DNA from: Candidatus Omnitrophota bacterium
GTDB taxonomy: Bacteria > Ratteibacteria > UBA8468 > B48-G9 > JAFGKM01
NCBI GenBank assembly: GCA_023819375.1
Contig: JAMWDI010000002.1
Coordinates: forward strand, 121,176-185,175
Direction of reading: 5' to 3'
DNA length: 64,000 nt
Shown here piece after piece: positions 7,753 to 16,433 of this stretch. Under the pieces are notes generated by a model. That model searched no databases. It worked only from the letters and a program-made list of their open reading frames with translations, and was not told the origin of the DNA. Each line of letters opens with the position of its first letter. Position 1 is the first letter of the stretch. The translations under genes and the position numbers were made by a program.

Positions 7753-8837
7753 GGCACCCCTATAAAACTCAGTCCAAAACCTTCTTCTGGGTTTATATCT
7801 GAGATATTTTTAAAATGAAAAACTTTCTTAATCTCCCCAAGCGAACCACTTAAGACTTTAAAATAATAGACGCTTCCATCTGGCACTGCTTTATACATTG
7901 ATTTTGGTTCATTTTTTGCCATATCCCAACCAGCAATTCTTATAAATTTACCTATAGCACAAGCAATAAGTTTTAACTTAATTTCATCTTTCTCACCTTC
8001 CAAAGTTTCTGCATTTATCCATTCGGGCAACCATCCTTTTTTAAATATAGCAGGGGTTGCAAGATAGATTTTAAAAATTCCATCTTTAAGTTCAAAATTC
8101 ATATTTTCTAAATCTTCTAAAGGATTATTATTTATTTTCTCAAATTTCACCGTCTTCCCTTCCCCACCAAGAGCAAAGAGACCTTTTTCTGGCATATTTT
8201 CTATTCCATCAAACTTTACTAAAAAACAATAATCTTTCTTTAATCTTATCATTGGGATTCTATAAAGATAACCTTCCTTTGAAGAAAGGGTTATGTCCTC
8301 CCTCGCAATACCTATTTTCGGTTCTGTTGTATAAAATCCCGATATAAAAGAATATTCTCTTTTTTGCCCTTGCAGGTATTCCTTAAAAGTGATACTATCT
8401 AGATACCCTTCAGCAGATTCCACCTGTTCCCTCTTTTGATAAATAAGTATATCTTCAAGGGGATATTCAGCATAAAATATTTCTGGTTTTTTAACTTTGC
8501 TGATTTGAAAAAGTTTATCCTTTTTCTTATTTTCTTTCTTCATTACCAAATCCAATGGAGCAGGGAAATAAGTTTTGCCATTTTCAGAATTAAAGATAAG
8601 TGGACCTATAATTTTCATTGTTCCTTTTTTATCCGGTGTTCCAATATCCTTCTTGTATTTTCCACTTTTAAATTCTCTTAAACTGCCTCTCTCAAAGATT
8701 AAAAATGTTCTCAATGCTCCATAAATTGTAGAAGGATAGGGTGGAAAAATACTATCTGCCCAAGTTTCAGAGCCCATACTGAAAGGTCTTCCAGAGCGAA
8801 AAAATAAAGTATCGTTTGGATAAATCTTTATCCACAT
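7749..8837 (-). CDS. cmr3: Type III-B RAMP protein Cmr3
   Basis: 362 residues beginning MWIKIYPNDTLFFRSGRPFSMG, the hallmark Cmr3 N-terminus, followed by FPPYPSTIYGALRTFL. The C-terminus contains GWDMAKNEPKSMYKAVPDGSVYYF and ends GFGLSFIGVP, the final RAMP glycine loop. Cmr3 binds the crRNA 5' handle together with Cmr2 and is the Cas5-like subunit. It starts two bases after cmr2 ends and its stop overlaps the start of the CARF-RelE-like gene. Confidence 0.94.
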   Translation of the reverse strand: MWIKIYPNDTLFFRSGRPFSMGSETWADSIFPPYPSTIYGALRTFLIFERGSLREFKSGKYKKDIGTPDKKGTMKIIGPLIFNSENGKTYFPAPLDLVMKKENKKKDKLFQISKVKKPEIFYAEYPLEDILIYQKREQVESAEGYLDSITFKEYLQGQKREYSFISGFYTTEPKIGIAREDITLSSKEGYLYRIPMIRLKKDYCFLVKFDGIENMPEKGLFALGGEGKTVKFEKINNNPLEDLENMNFELKDGIFKIYLATPAIFKKGWLPEWINAETLEGEKDEIKLKLIACAIGKFIRIAGWDMAKNEPKSMYKAVPDGSVYYFKVLSGSLGEIKKVFHFKNISDINPEEGFGLSFIGVP

Positions 8838-8839
8838 CT

Positions 8840-11599
8840 TTAATCCTCCCCTTTATGAATGAAAGTTGCAATAGTGCAAAAGTTAGTGAAATAATCTAAA
8901 TTACCACCTATGTTCCAGAATAAATTGCTCATGTGATTAAATAGATTTTCTATAAACTCTTTTTTATCTTTATCTGATATCTTTTTTTCTTTTGGAGAGT
9001 TATAGGATCTATCAAGAAGTCTTAATATTTCCTTGTTAATAATATCTGCTGTTCCTATAAAATAGCCTTCTTTGTCTTTTAAATGCGCAAATTCTAAGGC
9101 AAATTTTTGAATAAATCCCTTTGCTATATAACCTTCTTCATTATTTTCATCAAAAGATTTTACTATTTCCTTTAATGTCTTAATTGTATCTCTATCATCA
9201 TATTTCCACTGTGCAGTTACAGTTCTCTCCTCACCAGAACGTTTCATCAAACATATGGCAAATCTATTTTTGCCTTCACCTTTTGCAAGTTTTTCCATCT
9301 CAAAAACCTTTCTAATAACAATTTGAAGAGGAGTTTTATAATGGGCAATCACAACTCCCATAGAGGCAGTTGCTTCTGGACCCATTGTAAGAATAAATCT
9401 TCCATCTTTTTCAACAAACCCTGTTTGATTTTTAATATCAATTTCAATTTCTCCATTTTCAACTTTTATCTGACCTGAAAAAGCCCATCTAAGTTTTTGC
9501 ATAACATCAAATAAATCTTTAAGGTTAACAAAAGCCAAAACATCATCACCTCCTGCATAAATTAGTTTTCCGAAATGTTCTTCTTCAATTATTTTTCTCA
9601 CAAATTCAAGGGCATAGTTTCTTAAGGCTGTTGAAATAGAAGTATGGATAGCAGGAGTTAGAAGTTTTTTGCATGATATGTTCGTTAAATCTTTTTTAAA
9701 ATTATCAGGTAGATTTTGCCACGCTTTGGAATTATAGGCATTTTCAATACGAGGTAAAAGTTCACCTGAAAGCCATTTACCCATATTGTCGGCATCAAGA
9801 TGAAGAATGGCATAATAAGGATTTGGTTTTCCTATTTTATCAGTAAGTTTTTTTAATCTTTCTTTTATCTCTTTTAATTTGGTTTCACCTAATTGAATTT
9901 CCAGTTCTTTGTTAATAAGTTTTTCAGTTAAATTTTCTTCATAGAACCATTGACCTTCTAAATTCTCTTTTATATTAAACTTTGGAAGCGGTTTACTTGT
10001 TGGAAATTTCTCCTGAAGCAATTTTTCCTGGTAGATAATAAACTCATCTTTTGCGATGTTTATTGCTTTATCTTTAAAATCGGCACAGGCAATTTCTGCT
10101 GTGGATGGGAAAGTTAAATTTTTAAATACCTGCGATACTTCTTTTTCCAGATATATTTCAAATGTTCTTTTAATAAAGCAAATCGCACAAAGACCTTCAC
10201 CATCAGCAATATATTTTAATAAAACTTTTGGGTTGTCAGTTAAATCAATAGCATATGGATTAAATCTTAAAAATTTATTTTTATTAGCCGTTTCTCTAAA
10301 AAAGATTACATCTCTTTCTCCACAAACTGAGCATTTTCTACCTTTTTCTTCCATCTGTACAAATTCTCTTAAATTTTTCCTTGCTCCCATTGATTTTTCA
10401 AGAGTTGAATATAGAATTTCATAAAGAAGACCTATGTTGGGTGAAAATTGACTATTTTTAGTTGCAAATTCCCATAAATCCTGATAATTCTTTAAAACTT
10501 CCTCTTCAAAGTATTCTTTTAGATCATCAAAGGAAATGTCTCTATTGTTAATTTTCCATGGAACGGCAACCCAGTATACTTCTGGAAATTCAGAAAGTTG
10601 AGAGTTGATTTTACTATTGGTTCTTCCCGAAGGATTTATACTTAGTTCTTGAAATATCAAATCTTTAGTGTTATTAATTGCGTTTCTTATACTGTTTTGC
10701 ATTTCTTTAAAAAGATTGGTGATTTCTTTCCCATCAGTTATAGGTAATAAAGCTACAAATCTATTGGGTATTGTAGGAAGTTGAATTGAATTTTCATCAA
10801 AATCTGTTATGTCAATTCCATTCTTCTTAAGCCACCAATCCATAAGTGGTTGTTTATAAAGGTCTGGATAAATAATGTTTGTTGGTCCGTATTTATCAAT
10901 GATTATTTCCATTGATTTAAAAGTGAGAAATGAAAGGATGAAGCTTCCCATGTAAAAATCCTGGGTTTTTCGTGCCTGAGAGATAAAGCTCTGCACAGGT
11001 CCTATAGTAAATAGAAACAGACAATTGTTTTGATGAAGAACTTTATTTTCTTCATCCCAATAGGCGTGGAGTGCAGAGGCGATTTTCAGATGTTCCCAGA
11101 TTGAGTGGTCCGGGACCCTGGTATCAGCAGGAAGAATGGGTAGATATTTAATCCAAGATTTGTCATTTAAATTTTGAAATATTTTATCCTGAAGATTTCT
11201 CCAGAGATAGAAAAATTTTTTCTTATCATCCAGGTTTGAAATTTCCTTACCAATTTTTTCATATACCTCACCAATGGCTTTAAAGATTTCTTCTTTTATA
11301 TAATTTTCATTACCAATAGCTTTAAAGATCTCTTCCTTTTCACAATCTTCATTTGGTAATTTTCCTTTGCAGAGGGGGTGTCTTACCTCGGTAAAATTTT
11401 GAGTAACTTTACCTTTTTTTGGCAATAAACTTCTTTCCATGCATGAGGCAATGTGGTCTGGCCCCTCAGTTTCTTCAACTCCTGAAATATCAAGTTTTTG
11501 AGCATAATTTTTTGCTCTCTCAATATGGGTAGAAATATCAAAACATTTATCAATTGGGTCGTGTAAAAATGCTTTTAATTTTTCAGTGAAGTCATTCAT
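8840..11599 (-). CDS. cmr2: Type III-B large subunit Cmr2 (Cas10)
   Basis: 919 residues. An N-terminal HD nuclease pair (H13-D14 in FLHDPIDK) is followed by the first palm region (LFLFTIGPVQSFISQARKTQDFYMGSF, about 195-220) and a zinc finger (C423/C426 with C471/C474). The second palm has HLDADNMGKWLSGEL (about 600) and YAGGDDVLAF with the GGDD cyclase motif at 683-686. Both active sites look intact, so the enzyme could cut ssDNA and make cyclic oligoadenylate from ATP, feeding the two CARF proteins encoded in the same operon. Residues 90-117 contain a 14-residue tandem duplication (EEIFKAIG twice). It overlaps cmr1 by 4 bp. Confidence 0.96.
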   Translation of the reverse strand: MNDFTEKLKAFLHDPIDKCFDISTHIERAKNYAQKLDISGVEETEGPDHIASCMERSLLPKKGKVTQNFTEVRHPLCKGKLPNEDCEKEEIFKAIGNENYIKEEIFKAIGEVYEKIGKEISNLDDKKKFFYLWRNLQDKIFQNLNDKSWIKYLPILPADTRVPDHSIWEHLKIASALHAYWDEENKVLHQNNCLFLFTIGPVQSFISQARKTQDFYMGSFILSFLTFKSMEIIIDKYGPTNIIYPDLYKQPLMDWWLKKNGIDITDFDENSIQLPTIPNRFVALLPITDGKEITNLFKEMQNSIRNAINNTKDLIFQELSINPSGRTNSKINSQLSEFPEVYWVAVPWKINNRDISFDDLKEYFEEEVLKNYQDLWEFATKNSQFSPNIGLLYEILYSTLEKSMGARKNLREFVQMEEKGRKCSVCGERDVIFFRETANKNKFLRFNPYAIDLTDNPKVLLKYIADGEGLCAICFIKRTFEIYLEKEVSQVFKNLTFPSTAEIACADFKDKAINIAKDEFIIYQEKLLQEKFPTSKPLPKFNIKENLEGQWFYEENLTEKLINKELEIQLGETKLKEIKERLKKLTDKIGKPNPYYAILHLDADNMGKWLSGELLPRIENAYNSKAWQNLPDNFKKDLTNISCKKLLTPAIHTSISTALRNYALEFVRKIIEEEHFGKLIYAGGDDVLAFVNLKDLFDVMQKLRWAFSGQIKVENGEIEIDIKNQTGFVEKDGRFILTMGPEATASMGVVIAHYKTPLQIVIRKVFEMEKLAKGEGKNRFAICLMKRSGEERTVTAQWKYDDRDTIKTLKEIVKSFDENNEEGYIAKGFIQKFALEFAHLKDKEGYFIGTADIINKEILRLLDRSYNSPKEKKISDKDKKEFIENLFNHMSNLFWNIGGNLDYFTNFCTIATFIHKGED

Positions 11600-12693
11600 A
11601 GGATCAACTCCTCTCTTTTAGGTAAACCATTTAAAAAATTGTTTACAAGTTTTTCAGTAAATTTTTTAACATTACTCTTATTCCATTTATTATCTCTTTT
11701 TTCTTCCATTCCAATATAATTTACTCCTCCAGGCGATAATTTTACTATCACTGGAAAATATAAATTGTTTGATGATTTAATAACCTTAAAAATCAAAAAA
11801 GAAGCCCACCTTTCTGAAAGTCGCTCCTTATTATTATCGTAAGGAACCATTCTGGTAGAAAATCCTGAATGCATTATAGGCATACCAAAGGTTGCTGTTT
11901 CAAAAATTTGGGATTTGTTATTATTTCTAAACTTCCTATATTCTTCCCCTAAAAAATTTAATGCTTCTTTCCAGTCATTTTTTGGATCGAAGATTAAAAT
12001 TCTTGCATCCTTAAGATTTGTATATTCTAATTGTGCATAACTTGTATTAGTCCCGCAGATTTTTTTAATTTCGGTTAGATTCCTTTCCAAAAACTTTTTC
12101 AATTGAGAAGTATCTTTTGCATCACAAATAAAATCAAGATTTATATCATTATTTTCATCTACCTGTGTTACCTCAATATTTCCGCCACCTCTTCTTGCTC
12201 TTGTGCCAAATCCACCAAGGTATATAGCAAGCCAAAGGGATGCACATGCTTTTTTAAAAGCTTCTTCATTCATAAAGGTTAAAGTTAATTCAAATTCATA
12301 ACCATTTTTTATATAGGATCTTTCTCTATTAGGCAACACAGTGGAATATAATAAATATCCAATGCCTGCATTTTCTCCAGCAAGTGAGTTGGTATTTCTG
12401 TCAAAACACCAGTGTAAGTTATAATCCACCTTTAAATTATTACCTATATTTAGTGAGGATATTCCTTTAATTTTCAGTTGCACTTTACTTTTCCCTTCCT
12501 CTTCTCCTGTTCCACCAAAAATTTCTGCTTCTTCCCTTTTCAATTTTTCAATGTTATCTTCTGCCTTAATTGCTCTCCACCACCATCGCATCATACCTTT
12601 GAATTCTGAAGGTCGTAATTCAGGAGTTTCTCCATCTGCACCAGCCATAAACATAGGTGTGATTAATTTACATTTTAATTTTAAGATTTTCAT
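11596..12693 (-). CDS. cmr1: Type III-B RAMP protein Cmr1
   Basis: 365 residues starting MKILKLKCKLITPMFMAGADGETPELRPSEFKGMMRWWWRA, the diagnostic Cmr1 N-terminus (TP-x-F-GA and RWWWRA). IFGGTGE and the GGFGTRARRGGGNIEV loop (about residue 155-172) follow. Cmr1 sits at the 3' end of the crRNA with Cmr6. This is the first gene of the cas operon; a good Shine-Dalgarno (AAAGGAGA) lies 8 bases before the ATG, and upstream is non-coding DNA with a TTGACA-like -35. The gene length is normal for a single Cmr1. Confidence 0.94.
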   Translation of the reverse strand: MKILKLKCKLITPMFMAGADGETPELRPSEFKGMMRWWWRAIKAEDNIEKLKREEAEIFGGTGEEEGKSKVQLKIKGISSLNIGNNLKVDYNLHWCFDRNTNSLAGENAGIGYLLYSTVLPNRERSYIKNGYEFELTLTFMNEEAFKKACASLWLAIYLGGFGTRARRGGGNIEVTQVDENNDINLDFICDAKDTSQLKKFLERNLTEIKKICGTNTSYAQLEYTNLKDARILIFDPKNDWKEALNFLGEEYRKFRNNNKSQIFETATFGMPIMHSGFSTRMVPYDNNKERLSERWASFLIFKVIKSSNNLYFPVIVKLSPGGVNYIGMEEKRDNKWNKSNVKKFTEKLVNNFLNGLPKREELIL

Positions 12694-13116
12694 TAATTTT
12701 CTCCTTTTGAAAAATAAAAATTTTATTTTGATGGTGGGTAAATTTTCCTATGTTGTGGAGTAAACTGGTTTGTATTAAACATTCTCTTTGCATTATAAAA
12801 ATTTATTTAATATAATTTTTAAAATTTGTCAAATTCTGCATTTTTGGGTTAAGAAGAAATTTAAAGGCATTCATTCTAACAAGTGAAAAGAATTAAATTA
12901 TAAAAATTTGTTAATGTCATACGAGAAAATAGCAAAAAGTTTTATAATCCATATGTTCGTCAAAGCACAAATAAACTTTTGAAACTTTTATAATTAGAAA
13001 AATCATCATAGTTATAGATGCATCTATATGTTGTGTTGCTAAGATGTTTTTTAAAACTCAAAAGATTTTATTGTCAACTTTATCTATCTTAAATTTGAAA
13101 CTGTAAAATATTGTTC
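12694..13116. other. Intergenic region upstream of the cas operon
   Basis: 423 bp without a convincing gene, between the 3' end of the photolyase gene and the start of cmr1. On the minus strand an exact TTGACA (12827-12832) could be a -35 for the cas operon, but the best -10 at correct spacing is poor (TTAAAT at 12805-12810, four of six), so the promoter is uncertain. A 16-bp perfect palindrome lies at 13013-13028. The remainder is AT-rich; no repeat unit, tRNA or IS end was seen. Confidence 0.5.
13013..13028. promoter_or_regulatory. 16-bp perfect palindrome, candidate operator
   Basis: TATAGATGCATCTATA reads identically on both strands. It lies about 320 bp upstream of cmr1 and about 90 bp downstream of the photolyase stop. 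The size and symmetry suit a dimeric DNA-binding protein, but no partner regulator is encoded next to it and no second copy was noticed. Confidence 0.35.
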
Positions 13117-14451
13117 TTACTTAATTTTCCAGTATCTGCTTAAATAAAAACTTTTTGCCTTTTTAATTCTTTCAAAATGATTTATAATAGGTTTATAATA
13201 CGGCAAATTAAATTCCAAAGGATTATGCAACATATATGAAGGAATTTTTTTCAATTCAGGTAAATATTTTTTTATAAATTTTGCATAAGGATCAAATTTT
13301 TGACTTTGAATAACAGGATTAAAAATCCTAAATGGTTTCGGGTCTGGACCAACAGAAGTACACCATTGCCAATTACCAACGTTTACAACTTCATCATAAT
13401 CAATAAGATATTGTTTAAAAAATTCTTCTCCAATTCTCCAATCAATAAGTAAATCCTTTGTTAAAAAATTTGCAAGAATCATTCTTAATCTATTGTGAAT
13501 CCAATTTTCTTCTTTTAACTGAATAATTGCTGCATCAATTATTGGATATCCAGTTTTTGCATTAATAAATGCATCTAAAAATTTTTCATTGTTTTCCCAT
13601 TTTAAATTTCTTCTTTTTTCTTGAAATTCTATATCTTTAAATCCTGAAAAATTTATTTTTATATGATACCAAAATTCTCTCCATGCAAGTTCTTTTATAA
13701 ATAGATTGTCTTTACCGCTCTGCTCTGTTACTTCTTTAAGTATTTTTCTTAAAGAAACTATTCCAAATCGTATGTAAGGGGATAACTTTGAAGTACCATC
13801 TATATCAAGCCTATTTCTTTTTTCTTCATAATCCTTGAATTTAAAACTTCTTAATCTTTTTATTCCCCAGTTTACACTCCAATATTTATTTTTGCAAAAT
13901 TTAAGATTTTTTGAAATTTTAAAAATATCAGGTTCGTTTACTAATATGAAATTAATCCTTTGAGGTGGTTTAAAGATTACAGTATTAACAAAATTTTTCC
14001 ATTTTTTATAAAAATTTGTAAAAACCTTCTCATACGGGATTTTATTTATAAAACAGAGAAAGTTATCCGGTATTGCATAAAAGTTAACACCTCTTTTTTT
14101 ACAAATTATTTCAACTTTTTTCTCAATTTCTTCTCTTGTCCAGGAAAAAGATTTGTTAGTAAATACTGCTTCAATTTTGTATTTTGAAATAAGATAATCA
14201 AAAACTTTAACAGTATCCCCATAGAAGCAAAAAAGATTGCCTCCTTTTTTATTAATTTCAATGGTTAAATTTTCAACACAATCTATAATAAATCCTAATC
14301 TACTGTCATAACTTTTGTATTTTTCAAGTATGTTATGGTCAAATATAAATATTGGGATTAAACCTTCTGATTTTTTACAACATTCATTGAATGCTTTATT
14401 ATCGTCTATTCTTAAATCTCTTTTAAACCAGTAGATGGTCTTTTTATACAT
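13117..14451 (-). CDS. phr: Deoxyribodipyrimidine photolyase
   Basis: 444 residues, typical for a class I photolyase/cryptochrome. The N-terminal Rossmann domain opens TIYWFKRDLRIDDNKAF. The FAD-binding C-terminal domain has KELAWREFWYHI, GYPIIDAAIIQLKEENWIHNRLRMI (about 305-330), and VVNVGNWQWCTSVGPDPKPFRIFNP, the residues that cradle FAD and the cyclobutane dimer. It repairs UV-induced pyrimidine dimers using light. It is the last gene of the repair segment and overlaps the upstream DUF523-DUF1722 gene by 8 bp, a pairing also seen in E. coli (ybgA-phrB). Its presence suggests light exposure of the habitat. Confidence 0.95.
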   Translation of the reverse strand: MYKKTIYWFKRDLRIDDNKAFNECCKKSEGLIPIFIFDHNILEKYKSYDSRLGFIIDCVENLTIEINKKGGNLFCFYGDTVKVFDYLISKYKIEAVFTNKSFSWTREEIEKKVEIICKKRGVNFYAIPDNFLCFINKIPYEKVFTNFYKKWKNFVNTVIFKPPQRINFILVNEPDIFKISKNLKFCKNKYWSVNWGIKRLRSFKFKDYEEKRNRLDIDGTSKLSPYIRFGIVSLRKILKEVTEQSGKDNLFIKELAWREFWYHIKINFSGFKDIEFQEKRRNLKWENNEKFLDAFINAKTGYPIIDAAIIQLKEENWIHNRLRMILANFLTKDLLIDWRIGEEFFKQYLIDYDEVVNVGNWQWCTSVGPDPKPFRIFNPVIQSQKFDPYAKFIKKYLPELKKIPSYMLHNPLEFNLPYYKPIINHFERIKKAKSFYLSRYWKIK

Positions 14452-15358
14452 TTAGTTCATCTGGATATGGCTCTAAATATTTTTGACAAAGCAGATATTC
14501 GTTATCAAATCTATAGGATAAATTTTTCAAAAGTTCAACTATTACTTTCAAATCTATTCTCCCTCTTTTGTAATTTTCCAATAAAGAAAATATATGTTTT
14601 TTTTCTTTAGAATTTAATCTGTCCTTTATGTGACCTATTATATGCAATAATGTATTTATATGCCTACTTGGCGAAGGTTTTCTTAAAAATGCTAAATAAA
14701 ATCTATCTTTATATAACATTAGTTTCTGGGAAACACTTAATTTACCATCTGCTACTAACTGTCCAAGTTCTTTTAAATATTTTTGGTTATATGTCATAAG
14801 AAGATATTTATATTTTGTATGGAAGTCAACTAATTTCTTTATTTCAGGTTTTTTCAATAATTCACGTAATTCTGCAAAAGCAAAGATTCTTATAAGAAAA
14901 TGTTCTCTAATTTCTCTATTTTTTAATCTTCCTTCATCTTCAATAGGTAAATAATAAAATTTTTCTTTAATTTTTTCTGCAAAAATCCCATAAGTTTTAC
15001 TTATGAATTTACCATCTTTATATAATTTTGCTGAACCAACACCACAAGATGGAGAGTTCGCTTTTAAAAGAAAACCATCAACTTCTTTCAATGATTCAAT
15101 AATGTTTTGACTATATTTTATAATTTTATCTGTCAAATCATTTTCGGTATCAGTTTGAATTAACCTTTTAGAGCCATTATTTTTAACAATTATTATACTT
15201 TTTCTTGGAACTCCAAGCCCTACATCAAATTCAGGACAAACCTCAATATAATCAACATAATTTTTAAGTTTTTCTACAAATTCATCTTTTACCATTTCTC
15301 CATTATATCTAACTGGCTGACAAAAACATTTACTTAAAATAATTTTAGGTCGTATCAT
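14444..15358 (-). CDS. DUF523 (TudS-like)-DUF1722 (YbgA-like) fusion protein
   Basis: 304 residues with two domains. Residues 1-150 are DUF523, with cysteines in SKCFCQPVRYNG, VCPEFDVGLGVPR and SPSCGVG that fit the iron-sulfur site of the thiouracil desulfurase TudS. Residues 165-300 are DUF1722, with FHTKYKYLLMTYNQKYLKELG and an amphipathic helical tail. Such fusions commonly neighbour photolyase genes. Desulfuration of modified pyrimidines is known for DUF523 members; the function of DUF1722 is not established. It overlaps phr by 8 bp, implying shared expression. Confidence 0.85.
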   Translation of the reverse strand: MIRPKIILSKCFCQPVRYNGEMVKDEFVEKLKNYVDYIEVCPEFDVGLGVPRKSIIIVKNNGSKRLIQTDTENDLTDKIIKYSQNIIESLKEVDGFLLKANSPSCGVGSAKLYKDGKFISKTYGIFAEKIKEKFYYLPIEDEGRLKNREIREHFLIRIFAFAELRELLKKPEIKKLVDFHTKYKYLLMTYNQKYLKELGQLVADGKLSVSQKLMLYKDRFYLAFLRKPSPSRHINTLLHIIGHIKDRLNSKEKKHIFSLLENYKRGRIDLKVIVELLKNLSYRFDNEYLLCQKYLEPYPDELNV

Positions 15359-15382
15359 TTGTTTTTTTCCTATTATTTCACT

Positions 15383-15868
15383 TTACATGTTTGACCATTT
15401 TTGGACAAGATAATCTCTTCTTGGTTTATAAACTGCCTCATAAAAATATCTTTGAGAAAGCAAAATACCTTTATCAACATTTTTACATATATTAATTGCT
15501 TCTTCCCAAACCTTTTCAAAATTTTTAAACCTCTTTGCAACTTGTTTTTCAAATTTTTCCTCATCTTGTATTTCACCACCAATTGTAAAGTATTTTATAC
15601 CACCAATTGTAACACAATATGCCATTTCATCACCTATTCTTTCAATTCCAAAACTTTTCTCTATTTCTTCAATTTTTTCTTCTGGTAATTTAGTCCTTTT
15701 ACGAAGTAATTCCTTTTGTGGTCTTTGAACTTTAAATCCTTTTTTAGCAGCAGCATAGAATATTGCGCGATTCAAACCAAAACTTTTAGCACTTGATAAA
15801 GGATAACCTAAAACATATGCTCTTGCTGCCTGTAAAACTGCCATAACTTGAAATCTACTTATACCCAT
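15383..15868 (-). CDS. Conserved-looking protein of unknown function, ligase neighbour
   Basis: 161 residues, not recognised. The N-terminus (MGISRFQVMAVLQAARAYVLGYPLSSAKSFGLNRAIFYAAAKKG) is alanine-rich and helical. The middle has a short beta segment (MAYCVTIGGIKYFTIGGE). The C-terminus is charged and helical (QVAKRFKNFEKVWEEAINIC). No membrane segment, signal peptide or metal motif is visible. Its start overlaps the end of the minimal ligase gene by 14 bp, so the two are probably co-translated. Inference only: it may serve the ligase, which lacks its own OB domain. Codon use is like its neighbours. Confidence 0.7.
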   Translation of the reverse strand: MGISRFQVMAVLQAARAYVLGYPLSSAKSFGLNRAIFYAAAKKGFKVQRPQKELLRKRTKLPEEKIEEIEKSFGIERIGDEMAYCVTIGGIKYFTIGGEIQDEEKFEKQVAKRFKNFEKVWEEAINICKNVDKGILLSQRYFYEAVYKPRRDYLVQKWSNM

Positions 15869-16433
15869 ATTTCAATTTCCTCCAGTCAATAGTTGCTATT
15901 GGTGCTTCTATTCCAACTTGATAGATAGAATTTAAATTTTTAAAAACAACCCCTTCTGCATCTTTTGAAATTTTAATTTTTGAAAAATCAATAAAGTTTT
16001 CATATTTAAGTATATAAAAGGGTTCAACAAATTTTAATCCTTCAAGAATTTTTTTCCTTTCTTTTAAAGTTTTCGTTCCAACAAATTCATTATTAAAAAA
16101 TATGACATCAAAAATAAAAATAACTGGCTTCACATTTTTATTTTTTGCAAATAAAGAAGGGATACCACTTCTTCCTCTATCAGAATAAAGTTCACAGTCA
16201 AGAAGAGTATAATCAGGAAGTAACTTCAAAAGAATATCCTTTAGATAAAACAGTTTATCTGTCCAATTTGGTTTCTTTTCCAATCTTCTTCCCCAAAATT
16301 CTACTTCATTTTTAAATTTTATAATTTGCATTCTCCAGCCGTCAATTTTTTCTTCATAAATCCATTCTCCTTCAAGTTTTTCTCCAAAATAAGGAATAGG
16401 TTGCATAAGCCAGATTGGGCCTGTTAATTTCAT
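15855..16433 (-). CDS. Minimal ATP-dependent DNA ligase (adenylation domain only)
   Basis: 192 residues holding the nucleotidyltransferase core: motif I EKIDGWR with the adenylated lysine (K29), the WGRR strand, motif III LLDCELYS, motif IIIa FIFDVIFF, motif IV AEGVVFKN, and motif V DWRKLKYG at the C-terminus. The protein then stops, so the OB-fold and motif VI normally supplied by DNA ligases are missing. It would seal nicks in repair or be a related RNA/DNA nucleotidyltransferase. It lies between the alkyladenine glycosylase gene (4-bp overlap) and a 161-residue unknown (14-bp overlap), supporting a repair role. Confidence 0.82.
   Translation of the reverse strand: MKLTGPIWLMQPIPYFGEKLEGEWIYEEKIDGWRMQIIKFKNEVEFWGRRLEKKPNWTDKLFYLKDILLKLLPDYTLLDCELYSDRGRSGIPSLFAKNKNVKPVIFIFDVIFFNNEFVGTKTLKERKKILEGLKFVEPFYILKYENFIDFSKIKISKDAEGVVFKNLNSIYQVGIEAPIATIDWRKLKYGYK

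Noticed and set aside
15373-15582. Second minus-strand frame inside the 161-residue unknown gene
   Set aside because: It is a frame shadow of the longer, better-placed gene and is rich in low-complexity lysine.
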